From NCBI GenBank assembly GCA_014534345.1, contig JACVRR010000010.1:1-39694 (forward strand): 39,694 nucleotides of DNA, read 5' to 3'. Source of the DNA: Thermoleophilia bacterium (GTDB lineage Bacteria > Actinomycetota > Thermoleophilia > Gaiellales > Gaiellaceae). Of this stretch, positions 23,240-30,298 are shown piece by piece. The notes under the pieces are model-generated. The model ran no database searches. It saw only the letters and a list, made by a program, of their open reading frames with translations, and was not told the origin of the DNA. Position 1 is the first letter of the stretch, and each line of letters starts with the position of its first letter. Both the position numbers and the translations under genes were made by a program.

Positions 23240-25207
23240 GTGACGTCCGCCGCGGGCCGGGCCACCGCTCGCGCCGCGCTCTCGCGGCCGCGGCTGACCG
23301 CCGCTCGCGCCCGTGCCGCGGCCGTCTTCGCCGGCGTGCTCGGCGCCTACGTCGGCACAGCCAAGCTGGGCATCGAGCTTCCCGTCGGGCACGGGGTCAT
23401 CACGCCGGTGTGGGCGCCGTCGGGGATCGCGCTCGCGGCGCTCCTCATCCTCGGCGTCCGTTTCTGGCCGGCCGTTGCCGCCGGCGCCTTCCTTGCCAAC
23501 GCGACCAGTGGCGCGTCGCTGGCGGTCGCGGCCGGCATCGCCGTCGGGAACACGCTCGAGGCCGTCGTCGGAGCCGTCCTCGTCCTGCGGATCGGCGGCG
23601 ACGCGCGGCTCGAACGCGTCCGCTCGGTGCTCGGGCTGGTCGTCGGCGGCGCGGTCGTCAGCACGGCGATCGCGGCGACGAACGGCGTCGCCGTGCTGAG
23701 CCTCGCGGGCGAGACCGAGGAGACGTTCGGCTCGGCGTGGCTGCTCTGGTGGTTCGGCGACGCCGTGGGCGACCTGATGGTTGCGCCCCTGCTGCTCGTC
23801 CTCTACGCCGCCCGCCGCGCGCGCCCGACCCCGGCGCAGGTCCTCGAAGGGACGGCGCTCGTGGCGGCCGTCGTCGCGGTCAGCGCGGTCGTCTTCCTCC
23901 TGGGCGCCTGGCGCTACCCGTACCTGATCTTCCCGGTCCTGCTGTGGGGCGCCCTCCGCTTCCGGCAGCTCGGCGCGGCGGTGACCTCGTTCGTGGTCGG
24001 CGCGATCGGCACCTGGGGAGCCGTGGTCGGGACCGTTCCCCTCGCCGCCGAGACGGCAACGGAGCGCGTCCAGGTGGCGCAGGCGCTGTTCGTCGTCGTC
24101 GCGATCACCCTCCTGCTCGTCGGCGCGACGCTGTCGGAGCGCGAGGCGGGGAGGACGGCGCTCGCGGAGGCGCAGGTGCTGGCGCACGTGGGCAGCTGGC
24201 GCTGGGACGTGCGCCGGGACGCCGTCACCTGGACGGACGAGCTGCACCGCATCTTCGGCGTCGAGCCGCAGCGCCACCCCGTCACCTACGCCGCCTACCT
24301 CGACCGTGTCCATCCCGAGGACCGCGCCGCGGTGGACGCGGCCGTCCGGCAGGCGTTCGCCGACCGGCAGCCGTTCGCCTTCGAGCATCGGATCGTGCGC
24401 CCGGACGGCGCCGAGCGCGTCGTCGCGAGCCGCGGCCAGGTCCTGGTGGAGGGCGGTGAGCCGATCGCGATGCTCGGCACGGCACAGGACGTCACCGAGC
24501 ACCGCCAGGCCGAGCGCCTGCGCGACGACATGCTGGCCGCCGTGTCGCACGAGCTGCGGACGCCTTTGACCGCGGTCCTCGGGTTCGCGGTGACGCTGCA
24601 GCAGCGCCGCGAGGCGCTCGCCGGCGAGGAGATCGACGCGATCGTCCGGGAGCTGGCGGCCGCGGCGCGCCGCCTCGATCGGCTGCTCGCGGATCTGCTC
24701 GACGTCGAGCGCGCGCGCCGCGGCGTGACCGGCGTCAGCCGGCGCGAGACCGAGGTGCGCGAGCTGGTCGAGCGAGCGGTCGCCGCGTGCGCGCTCGACG
24801 GGCGCCGGCTGACCGTCCACGGCGGACCGGTCGTCGCCGAGGTCGACACGCCGAAGGTGGAGCGGATCGTCGAAAACCTGGTCGTGAACGCCGTCAAGCA
24901 CACCCCGCCCGAGAGCGCGATCGACGTCCGGGTCGCCCGCGAGGGTCGCGACCTGCTGCTCGTGGTCGAGGACGACGGCCCCGGGATCCCCGCCGCCTTC
25001 CGCGAGGAGATCTTCGAGACCTTCAACCGGGGTCCGAGCATGCTCTCCGCAACCCCGGGGGCGGGGATCGGCCTGTCGCTCGTCGCGCGCTTCGCCGCCG
25101 TGCACGGCGGCAGGAGCTGGGTCGCCGACCGGCCGGGGGGCGGCGCGTCGTTCCGCGTGCTGCTCCCCGACTGCGTCGTCCGAGACGCCGACGGGCCGCC
25201 GACGTAG
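23240..25207 (+). CDS. MASE1-PAS sensor histidine kinase
   Basis: A 655-residue membrane sensor kinase. Residues about 25-305 hold eight or more spans of a MASE1 domain (T-A-K-L-G-I-E-L-P-V-G, W-A-P-S-G-I-A, W-W-F-G-D-A-V-G-D). A PAS domain follows (about 315-425; G-S-W-R-W-D, V-H-P-E-D-R, and E-H-R-I-V-R-P-D-G). The HisKA box is A-A-V-S-H-E-L-R-T-P-L with phospho-acceptor His437. The ATPase has the N box E-N-L-V-V-N-A-V-K-H (about 545), G1 D-D-G-P-G-I-P (about 578) and G2 G-A-G-I-G-L-S-L. No response regulator is adjacent, so it is an orphan kinase here. The sensed signal is unknown. A later GTG could serve, but this one gives a complete MASE1. Confidence 0.93.
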   Translation: MTSAAGRATARAALSRPRLTAARARAAAVFAGVLGAYVGTAKLGIELPVGHGVITPVWAPSGIALAALLILGVRFWPAVAAGAFLANATSGASLAVAAGIAVGNTLEAVVGAVLVLRIGGDARLERVRSVLGLVVGGAVVSTAIAATNGVAVLSLAGETEETFGSAWLLWWFGDAVGDLMVAPLLLVLYAARRARPTPAQVLEGTALVAAVVAVSAVVFLLGAWRYPYLIFPVLLWGALRFRQLGAAVTSFVVGAIGTWGAVVGTVPLAAETATERVQVAQALFVVVAITLLLVGATLSEREAGRTALAEAQVLAHVGSWRWDVRRDAVTWTDELHRIFGVEPQRHPVTYAAYLDRVHPEDRAAVDAAVRQAFADRQPFAFEHRIVRPDGAERVVASRGQVLVEGGEPIAMLGTAQDVTEHRQAERLRDDMLAAVSHELRTPLTAVLGFAVTLQQRREALAGEEIDAIVRELAAAARRLDRLLADLLDVERARRGVTGVSRRETEVRELVERAVAACALDGRRLTVHGGPVVAEVDTPKVERIVENLVVNAVKHTPPESAIDVRVAREGRDLLLVVEDDGPGIPAAFREEIFETFNRGPSMLSATPGAGIGLSLVARFAAVHGGRSWVADRPGGGASFRVLLPDCVVRDADGPPT

Positions 25208-25433
25208 CCCCCTTCCGCCCGCGCCTCGGCGGCGGGACAATCGGGCGTGCGCCGCGCCTGGATCCCGCGCGCGCTGCTGCTCGTGGCCGGTGGCGCCGTG
25301 CGACCTCGGCGAGCGCGAGCGCCTGGCGATCGCGGTGGCGGCCCGCCGCGTCCGGCCCGCCGTGCGCGGCTGCTCCCTCCGAGCCCGACAAGCGGACGGT
25401 CGTCCTGCGCCTACTGCGCTAGGCTCGCGCGTC
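25208..25433. other. Intergenic stretch with no supportable gene
   Basis: Between the kinase and the CNBD gene. A signal-peptide-like start (A-W-I-P-R-A-L-L-L-V-A-G-G) appears at 25246 but the frame does not continue as a plausible protein; pieces of the same would-be product appear in other frames up to a TAG at 25420. It could be a decayed small gene. I see no clear hairpin or promoter. Confidence 0.35.
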
Positions 25434-26435
25434 GTGCGCATCGAGTCGTCCGTCACGTCGGTCACCTGGATCCCCTCCGAGGCGATCGAGGGCATGCCGA
25501 AGGTCCCCTTCGAGCTGGGGATCGCGCATTACGACGAGCCGCCCCCGGACGTGCTCGACGACCTGGACGCCCTTCATGCCCGCGATGCGTTCCGCGAGGC
25601 GAACGAGCTGAAGGCGTTCATCGAGGTTCGCAACGGCCGGATCGTCGACTACGGCTACCGCGGCCGCGCGCTCGTCGCGAAGACGCGCGTGCGCGTCGGC
25701 CCGAAGGAGATGCGCTTCGCCGCCGTGAAGTACCCGCTGCTGCAGGACGAGCCCGAGGTCGGGCCAGACTGGGTGCGCTTCGTCCAGACGGCGGGCGGCC
25801 ACATGGGGCTGCCGGCCCCGCGGCGCGTCCGCGGGAGGCCGTTCTTCCGCGTCGCCTCGGCGTCTGCGTGGACGACGCTGCAGCTCGTGATGTACGCGGA
25901 CGGGACCTCGCGCGGGTCGCTGATCGGCGCCAGCCCGTTCCCGCGCCACTGGGTGTACGACAAGGACGGACGGCTGATCGAGAAGTCGGCCGCGATCGAC
26001 TTCGAGACCTGGTGGCGCGAGGCGCACGGCGAGGGGACGCCCTGGGGCGGCGAGGACTCGCCGACGCTCGTCACCGCCGTCGAGTCCGAGCTCGAGCGCG
26101 AGCTGTCCTGGCAGCTGCTGCGCGGCGAGCACGAGCTGCCCCGGCGGGAGCTCGAGCCGGGCGATGTCCTCGTCGAGCAGGGGAGCGTCGGGCGCGATCT
26201 CTACCTGCTGCTCGACGGCGCGCTCGACGTCGAGGTGGACGGCGCCACGGTCGCGCAGCTCGGCCCCGGCGCGATCGTCGGCGAGCGGGCGCTGCTCGAG
26301 GGGGGCGCGCGGACCTCCACCCTGCGCGCGGCCACGCGCTGCCGGCTGGCGGTCGTCGCGTTCGACGACATCGACGAGCGCGCGCTGCGCGAGCTGGCCG
26401 CCGCCCACCGGCGCGAGAGGCGAGAGACCGCCTAG
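25434..26435 (+). CDS. Cyclic-nucleotide-binding-domain protein with an uncharacterised N-terminal domain
   Basis: A 333-residue protein from the GTG at 25434. Residues 1-225 form a conserved actinobacterial domain of unknown role: V-T-S-V-T-W-I-P-S-E-A-I at the start, F-V-Q-T-A-G-G-H-M-G-L-P-A-P-R, and G-A-S-P-F-P-R-H-W-V-Y-D. Residues about 235-330 form a CNMP-binding (CAP_ED) domain: E-P-G-D-V-L-V-E-Q-G-S-V-G-R-D-L-Y-L-L-L-D-G, and G-P-G-A-I-V-G-E-R-A-L-L-E-G-G-A-R-T-S-T-L with the phosphate-binding G-E-R-A-L and R-T. No DNA-binding helix-turn-helix or membrane span is visible, so it is not a classic CRP or channel. The start was chosen because upstream in-frame sequence looks like junk. 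Role unknown; the second CNBD protein in this window. Confidence 0.78.
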   Translation: MRIESSVTSVTWIPSEAIEGMPKVPFELGIAHYDEPPPDVLDDLDALHARDAFREANELKAFIEVRNGRIVDYGYRGRALVAKTRVRVGPKEMRFAAVKYPLLQDEPEVGPDWVRFVQTAGGHMGLPAPRRVRGRPFFRVASASAWTTLQLVMYADGTSRGSLIGASPFPRHWVYDKDGRLIEKSAAIDFETWWREAHGEGTPWGGEDSPTLVTAVESELERELSWQLLRGEHELPRRELEPGDVLVEQGSVGRDLYLLLDGALDVEVDGATVAQLGPGAIVGERALLEGGARTSTLRAATRCRLAVVAFDDIDERALRELAAAHRRERRETA

Positions 26436-26436
26436 G

Positions 26437-26742
26437 ACCACGACGTACGGCTCGTACGGCACGCGCCGAAGCGTGCCGCGCTCCTCGACGAGGTCGCAGA
26501 CGCCGTTGTGCAGCCACTCGCCCGTGTGCCAGTTCGGCATGTCGACCGCGGGGAAGAGGCACACGCCGTGCAGCTCGATCCCGTGCTGGACGGCGGCGAG
26601 ACACTCGTCCATCACGTCGTTCAGCCAGGCCGGCCGGCCGTCGCGCGCGAAGCGGTCGGCGAAGTCGTCGGAGAAGGGGTCGGCATCGTCCGGGTAGCCG
26701 TAGTGGCACAGGTGGGAAGGACGTGGGAAAGATCCCGTACGT
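26437..26742 (-). pseudogene. C-terminal remnant of a glycoside-hydrolase-1-like protein
   Basis: On the minus strand this stretch reads without a stop as L-C-H-Y-G-Y-P-D-D, a ~30-residue spacer, then W-L-N-D-V-M-D-E-C-L-A-A-V, H-G-V-C-L-F-P-A-V-D-M-P-N-W-H, L-H-N-G-V-C-D-L, and L-R-R-V-P-Y-E-P-Y. That sequence of motifs is the last part of actinobacterial GH1-like 'beta-glucosidase' proteins, where G-V-C-L-(F/Y)-P is followed by D-x-P-x-W. Nothing of the catalytic barrel precedes it, and no stop follows at the natural end: homology stops where the CNBD gene ends. I read it as a deletion leftover. Catalytic function is excluded. The family call is from memory of the motif, hence moderate confidence. 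Confidence 0.6.
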
Positions 26743-26761
26743 CTTCGAGACGCGCGTGACG

Positions 26762-27313
26762 CTACGCGAGCGGCGCGGTCGCCGCGTCGTAGCGGACGAT
26801 CGTGCGCGGCCCCGCCTCGCGGACCGGCCGGAAGCCGGCGGCCGCGAACATCGTCGCGGCGCCCATGTAGTCGGGGCGGCCGCGGTGCGGGAACGCCTCC
26901 ACCGCGGCGGCGCCGCGCGCGAGAGCGTGGGCGACGGCGGCGTCGACGAGGGCACGCGCGACGCCGCGCCGCCGGTGGCGGGGGTCGACCTGGAAGCAGG
27001 CGATCGACCACACGCCCGGGTGGGGGTCGGGCGGCGCGTACCTGCGCGAGCGGGAGAGGTGCCCGTAGTGCTCGCGTGGTGCGACCGAGATCCAGCCGAC
27101 CGCGCGCCCGCCGTCGTAGGCGAGCAGGCCGGGCTCCTCCCCCGCGCGCACCAGCTCCTCCATCGCGGCCCGGTTCGCCTCGCCGCTCCCGCTCCGCCGT
27201 CGCCACCACATGCACCAGCACTCGACCGGGCCGCTGCCGCCGCGCGGGCCCTTGCGCGTGAAGAGGTCGACGAAGTCGTCCCAACGGTCGGGAGTCAGCG
27301 GGGCGGTCTGCAT
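26762..27313 (-). CDS. GNAT-family N-acetyltransferase
   Basis: A 183-residue acetyltransferase from the ATG at 27313 (an in-frame upstream ATG adds only an Arg-rich stretch). The N-terminal segment W-D-D-F-V-D-L-F-T-R-K-G and C-W-C-M-W-W mark a subgroup of GNATs with a conserved Cys-x-Cys-Met-Trp motif. The acetyl-CoA loop is V-D-P-R-H-R-R-R-G-V-A-R-A-L, matching the Q/R-x-x-G-x-G/A motif A. The C-terminus has D-Y-M-G-A-A-T-M-F-A-A-A-G-F, motif B. Substrate is unknown. It is convergent with the preceding CNBD gene across the glycoside-hydrolase remnant and divergent from the VOC gene. Confidence 0.85.
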   Translation of the reverse strand: MQTAPLTPDRWDDFVDLFTRKGPRGGSGPVECWCMWWRRRSGSGEANRAAMEELVRAGEEPGLLAYDGGRAVGWISVAPREHYGHLSRSRRYAPPDPHPGVWSIACFQVDPRHRRRGVARALVDAAVAHALARGAAAVEAFPHRGRPDYMGAATMFAAAGFRPVREAGPRTIVRYDAATAPLA

Positions 27314-27419
27314 CGTCGGCCGGCGAGACTCTACGCGCGCTCGTCTTCGTCGCTTCGAGAACGGCCGAGGGGAGTACCATCGGCTGCGCCCGGGGGCACA
27401 AGTCGACAGAGGAGGGACG

Positions 27420-27902
27420 ATGGCCGCCAAGCCGATTCCCGAGGGCTATCACTCCGTCACGCCGTCGCTGGCGATCGACGGCGCGGCGGACGCGATCGAG
27501 TTCTACAAGCGGGCGTTCGGCGCGCAAGAGCGCTACCGGATGCCGACGCCGGACGGGAAGGTCGCCCACGCGGAGCTGCAGATCGGCGATTCCGTGGTGA
27601 TGCTGTCCGACTCCTTCGACTGGTCGGGCGTGAAGGCGCCGACGGAGCTCGGCGGCACGACAGTCGGGATCTTCGTCTATGTCGAGGACGTCGACGCGGT
27701 CTTCCAGCAGGCCGTCGACGCCGGAGCGACGGTCGCGATGCCGGTCGAGACGCAGTTCTGGGGCGACCGCTTCGGCAGCCTGACCGACCCGTACGGCCAC
27801 CACTGGTCGCTCGCCACGCATGTGGAGGACGTCTCGCCCGAGGAGATCGAGCGCCGCTCGCGCGAGGCCTTCGCGCAGCAGCCCGAGCCGGCGACGGGGT
27901 AG
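27420..27902 (+). CDS. VOC family (glyoxalase/PhnB-like) protein
   Basis: A 160-residue vicinal-oxygen-chelate protein with a clear GGAGGG ribosome-binding site just before the ATG. The motif set is that of the PhnB/YjdN-like 'glyoxalase family' subgroup: T-P-S-L-A-I-D-G-A-A-D-A-I-E-F-Y-K-R-A-F-G-A near the start, H-A-E-L-Q-I-G-D-S-V-V-M-L-S-D in the middle, and F-W-G-D-R-F-G-S-L-T-D-P-Y-G-H-H-W at the end. Two beta-alpha-beta-beta-beta repeats form one module; the usual metal ligands of glyoxalase I are only partly present, so a reaction cannot be named. It lies eight bases before the dioxygenase-like gene and is probably cotranscribed with it. Confidence 0.87.
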   Translation: MAAKPIPEGYHSVTPSLAIDGAADAIEFYKRAFGAQERYRMPTPDGKVAHAELQIGDSVVMLSDSFDWSGVKAPTELGGTTVGIFVYVEDVDAVFQQAVDAGATVAMPVETQFWGDRFGSLTDPYGHHWSLATHVEDVSPEEIERRSREAFAQQPEPATG

Positions 27903-27909
27903 CCCGCCG

Positions 27910-28533
27910 ATGGAGGACATCGGCGAGGCGGAGCTGACCCGGCGGCGGCTGCTCGAGCTCGGGCTCGCGCTCCCGCCGCTGGCGCTCCTCGGCGCGCTCG
28001 CCGACGTGGCCGAGGCGGCGGTCGGGCCGCTTCCGGCCACCCCGGCGGTCGCCGACCCGGACGAGGAGCCGACGCCGCCGCAGGGCGAGGGCCCGTTCTT
28101 CGCGCCGCGCTCGCCGCGCCGCCGCTCGATCGTGCCGCGCGGCGCTCCCGGCACGCGCGTGACCCTGACGGGACGCGTGCTCACGACGCGCGGCCGCCCC
28201 GTCCCGGGCGCCCTGCTCGACTTCTGGCAGGCCGACGCGCGCGGCGCGTACGACGACCGCGGCCACCGGTTCCGCGGCCACCAGCGAGCCGACTCGCGCG
28301 GCCGCTACGTCCTGCACACGGCCGTTCCCGGCCACTACTCGGGTCGGACGCGCCACATCCACGTGAAGGTGCAGGCGCCGCGCCGGCCGGCGCTGACCAC
28401 GCAGCTGTACTTCCCGCGGGTGGCGGCCAACCGCGACGACCCGCTCTTCGACCCGCGGCTCCTCGTCGAGCGCTGGCGGAAGGTCGGCGGACGCCGCCTC
28501 GGCCGCTTCGACTTCGTGCTCGACCTGCACTGA
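27910..28533 (+). CDS. Exported intradiol ring-cleavage dioxygenase-like protein
   Basis: A 207-residue protein of the protocatechuate/catechol intradiol dioxygenase superfamily. It begins with a Tat-like leader (T-R-R-R-L-L-E-L-G-L-A-L-P-P-L-A-L-L, with A-E-A near cleavage), so it is probably exported folded with iron. The beta-sandwich has G-T-R-V-T-L-T-G-R-V-L, P-G-A-L-L-D-F-W-Q-A-D-A-R-G-A-Y-D and G-H-Y-S-G-R-T-R-H-I-H-V-K-V. The four expected Fe(III) ligands, Tyr of G-A-Y, Tyr of G-H-Y, and both His of H-I-H, are all present, so catalysis is plausible. Related extracytoplasmic proteins often lack a known substrate. It is 8 bases downstream of the VOC gene and convergent with the methyltransferase gene at 28543. 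Confidence 0.85.
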   Translation: MEDIGEAELTRRRLLELGLALPPLALLGALADVAEAAVGPLPATPAVADPDEEPTPPQGEGPFFAPRSPRRRSIVPRGAPGTRVTLTGRVLTTRGRPVPGALLDFWQADARGAYDDRGHRFRGHQRADSRGRYVLHTAVPGHYSGRTRHIHVKVQAPRRPALTTQLYFPRVAANRDDPLFDPRLLVERWRKVGGRRLGRFDFVLDLH

Positions 28534-28542
28534 GGCCGCGTC

Positions 28543-29343
28543 CTACCCAGCCGGCAGGCGGGCGGCGAACACCGCCGCGACCGCGATCTCGGCCTGCCGC
28601 TCGGGCGGAAGGAGCGCGCGCATCAGCGTCAGCACCTCGCTCGTGAACAGCGGGTAGACGGCGATGTCGTCGACACTCATGCGGCGGCGCTCGAGCACCT
28701 CGACCTGGTCGAACCGCGCCCGCTCGAGCTTCGCGACGAAGTCACGCTCCGTCAGCGCGCCGGCCACTCACCCCGCCCAGGTGGCCGGATGCGTGAGGAT
28801 CTCCGGCGGCAGGTCCTCGTCGCGCACGGTCAGGTCGGCGAACCAGACACGCCCGCCCGGCCGCAGCACGCGTGCGCACTCGGCCAGCACGCGCGCCTTG
28901 CGCGGCGACAGGTTGAGCGAGCCGTTCGAGATCACGACGTCGACGCCGTCGTCCGCCAGCGGGATCGCCTCCATCTCGGCCTCGACCGTCTCGACGTTCG
29001 CGAGCCCCGCCTCCTCGGCGGCGCGCTGCGTGAGCTCGAGCATCTCCGGGAGGAAGTCGAGGGCGAGGACGCGGCCGGACGGCCCGGTCCGGAGCGCGGC
29101 CAGGACGCTGTCGATCCCGGCGCCGCAGCCGAGGTCGAGCACGACGTCGCCCGGACGGATGTCGGCGTACCGCAGGTGGTTGGCGACGCCGAGCGCGTGC
29201 TCGCGCGCGATCGCCGGCACGCCCGCGAGCTCCGCGTCGGCGTACAGCCGCGCGGCGACGGCGCCCTCCGTCGGCGGGGTCGCCCGGTACGCGTCGCGGA
29301 CGAGCGAGCGGACGTCGTCCTGGCGGAGCAGGTCGCGGCTCAC
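28543..29343 (-). CDS. SAM-dependent methyltransferase (ArsM/UbiE-like), probable selenoprotein with in-frame TGA
   Basis: Reading through the TGA at 28768-28770 gives one 266-residue enzyme, with the TGA at residue 192. Upstream are class I methyltransferase motifs: V-L-D-L-G-C-G-A-G-I-D-S at 68-79, D-V-V-I-S-N-G at 135-141 and V-L-R-P-G-G-R at 159-165. The sequence then runs T-H-P-A-T-W-A-G-[TGA]-V-A-G-A-L-T-E-R-D-F, matching the C-(I/V/L)-x-G-A-L segment of ArsM-like methyltransferases, where a functional Cys stands. The second methyltransferase in this locus has TGA at the same place. A hairpin follows the TGA. Selenocysteine insertion is therefore the best explanation. The start GTG overlaps the anti-sigma stop. 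If TGA were a real stop, the protein would lose its last ~75 residues. Substrate (metalloid, thiol or quinone-like) unknown. Confidence 0.82.
28743..28759 (-). promoter_or_regulatory. Candidate bacterial SECIS hairpin for the leftward methyltransferase
   Basis: In the mRNA, CGCGCU pairs with AGCGUG (one G-U pair) around the loop GACGG, beginning eight bases after the UGA. The first loop base is G, as bacterial SECIS elements require. The distance from UGA to the loop is 14 bases, slightly less than the 16-37 usually cited. An alternative hairpin with stem CUUC/GAAG and loop GUCGC at 28729-28741 lies 30 bases after the UGA and also meets the rule. Which one SelB would use cannot be decided here. 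Confidence 0.5.
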
Positions 29344-29579
29344 GACGGCTCGGGCTCCAGCTCGTCGAGCGTCGCGGTCAACCGCTCGCGCACGGCCGGC
29401 GGCAGTTCCTCCCGGGCGTGCGTGGCGAGGAAGCCGCGCAGCTCCTCCGCGAACTCGAGCTCGCCGCAGCACCGCCGGCAGAACGCGAGGTGCTCCTCGA
29501 TCTGCTCGCGCTGCGACTCGTCCACCAGCCCGTCCAGGTACTCCCACAGCTGCCGGACCGCCTCCGCGCAGGTGATCAC
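29340..29579 (-). CDS. Zinc-binding anti-sigma factor (RsrA/ZAS type)
   Basis: A 79-residue protein from GTG 29579 that overlaps the sigma-factor stop (GTGA). Cys4, His30, Cys34 and Cys37 keep the exact 26-4-3 spacing of the zinc and redox residues of Streptomyces RsrA (Cys11, His37, Cys41, Cys44): C-A-E-A-V-R-Q-L-W-E-Y-L-D-G, then E-E-H-L-A-F-C-R-R-C. In RsrA, disulfide formation between the first and last Cys releases zinc and frees the sigma factor SigR; the same switch is expected here. The C-terminal half is a charged helix that would clamp the sigma factor. RsrA's extra Cys-Cys later in the protein is absent. Stop and methyltransferase start overlap too, so this operon is translationally coupled. 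Confidence 0.88.
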   Translation of the reverse strand: MITCAEAVRQLWEYLDGLVDESQREQIEEHLAFCRRCCGELEFAEELRGFLATHAREELPPAVRERLTATLDELEPEPS

Positions 29580-30178
29580 CGGCGCGCTCCCTCGCGAAGC
29601 AGGCCGTGCTCCTCGGCGTACGCCCACAGCTCGCGCTCGAAGAGCTTCCGCCCCCGGTGCAGGCGCGCGAGCATCGTCCCCAGCGGGACGCCGAGCACAT
29701 GCGCCACCTCCTTGACGTGGTAGCCGGTCATGTGCACCAGCACCAGCGGCGTGCGGTAGAGCGCCGGCAGGCGCGCGAGCACCGCGTGCACGTCCTCCCG
29801 CCCGAACTGGTGCAGGAAGTCGAGGTGCAGCGAGTCGGAGTACGGGAAGGGGTCCTCGTCGGCGATCTTGCGGTAGAGCGAGAAGTCGTCCACGTCGGCC
29901 GGGTCGACGGGCTCGGGGCGCCGCGCCCGCGCGCGTTCGCGATCGCGGCAGGCGTTGACCAGGATGCTGGTGAGCCAGGCCGGCCCGGCGGTCTCGTCCT
30001 TGAGGCTCGCATACGCCCGGTAAGCCTTGAGCAGCGTGTCCTGCACGGCGTCTTCCGCCTCCTCGCCGACGAGCTTTCGCGCCACCCGGTAGAGGCGCGG
30101 CAGCTCCCGCTCGGCGAGGGCGTGGAAGCCGCTCCTCGCCGACGCGCCGGCCGCCGCCGGCTGGCCCTCACTCGTCAT
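29576..30178 (-). CDS. SigR-like ECF sigma factor
   Basis: A 200-residue extracytoplasmic-function sigma factor. Region 2 is L-P-R-L-Y-R-V-A-R-K-L-V-G-E-E-A-E-D-A-V-Q-D-T-L-L-K-A-Y-R-A-Y with W-L-T-S-I-L-V-N-A-C-R-D. The linker has D-F-S-L-Y and S-D-S-L-H-L-D-F-L-H-Q-F. Region 4 is L-P-A-L-Y-R-T-P-L-V-L-V-H-M-T-G-Y-H-V-K-E-V-A-H-V-L-G-V-P-L-G-T-M-L-A-R-L-H-R-G-R-K. The linker motif with Y-S-D-S and the region 4 end H-R-G-R-K resemble SigR/SigH of the disulfide-stress group (ECF12-like). ATG 30178 has a GGAGAGG ribosome-binding site. It is followed by overlapping anti-sigma and methyltransferase genes and is divergent from osmC, so it probably controls both. Confidence 0.9.
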   Translation of the reverse strand: MTSEGQPAAAGASARSGFHALAERELPRLYRVARKLVGEEAEDAVQDTLLKAYRAYASLKDETAGPAWLTSILVNACRDRERARARRPEPVDPADVDDFSLYRKIADEDPFPYSDSLHLDFLHQFGREDVHAVLARLPALYRTPLVLVHMTGYHVKEVAHVLGVPLGTMLARLHRGRKLFERELWAYAEEHGLLREGARR

Positions 30179-30196
30179 TGCCTCTCCGAGGGAGGA

Positions 30197-30210
30197 CGTC
30201 CGCGCGGACG
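30197..30210. promoter_or_regulatory. Palindrome in the divergent sigma/osmC promoter region
   Basis: CGTCCGCGCGGACG is a perfect 14-base palindrome, 20-33 bases outside the sigma-factor start. A second dyad, ATTGC at 30216-30220 with GCAAT at 30235-30239, lies between it and the osmC gene. Both are in the 120-base divergent gap, where a shared operator or the SigR-type promoters should lie. I could not find a convincing GGGAAT-N18-GTT match by eye. Confidence 0.4.
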
Positions 30211-30298
30211 AAGTTATTGCATCGGCCCGAATCGGCAATGGAGCGGCGCTCGCGTCCGTCCTCACTGTCGAACGGACCTTCGACGACAGGAGGAAGCG

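Noticed and set aside
25246-25422. A small secreted protein in the gap after the histidine kinase
   Set aside because: Plausible pieces occur in three different frames with no domain; at most a decayed gene, so left unannotated as a protein.
28543-28767. A separate small gene from the GTG at 28767
   Set aside because: Its sequence is the C-terminal continuation of the methyltransferase immediately upstream; it begins exactly at the position after the TGA, has no ribosome-binding site of its own, and matches the tail of the second methyltransferase.
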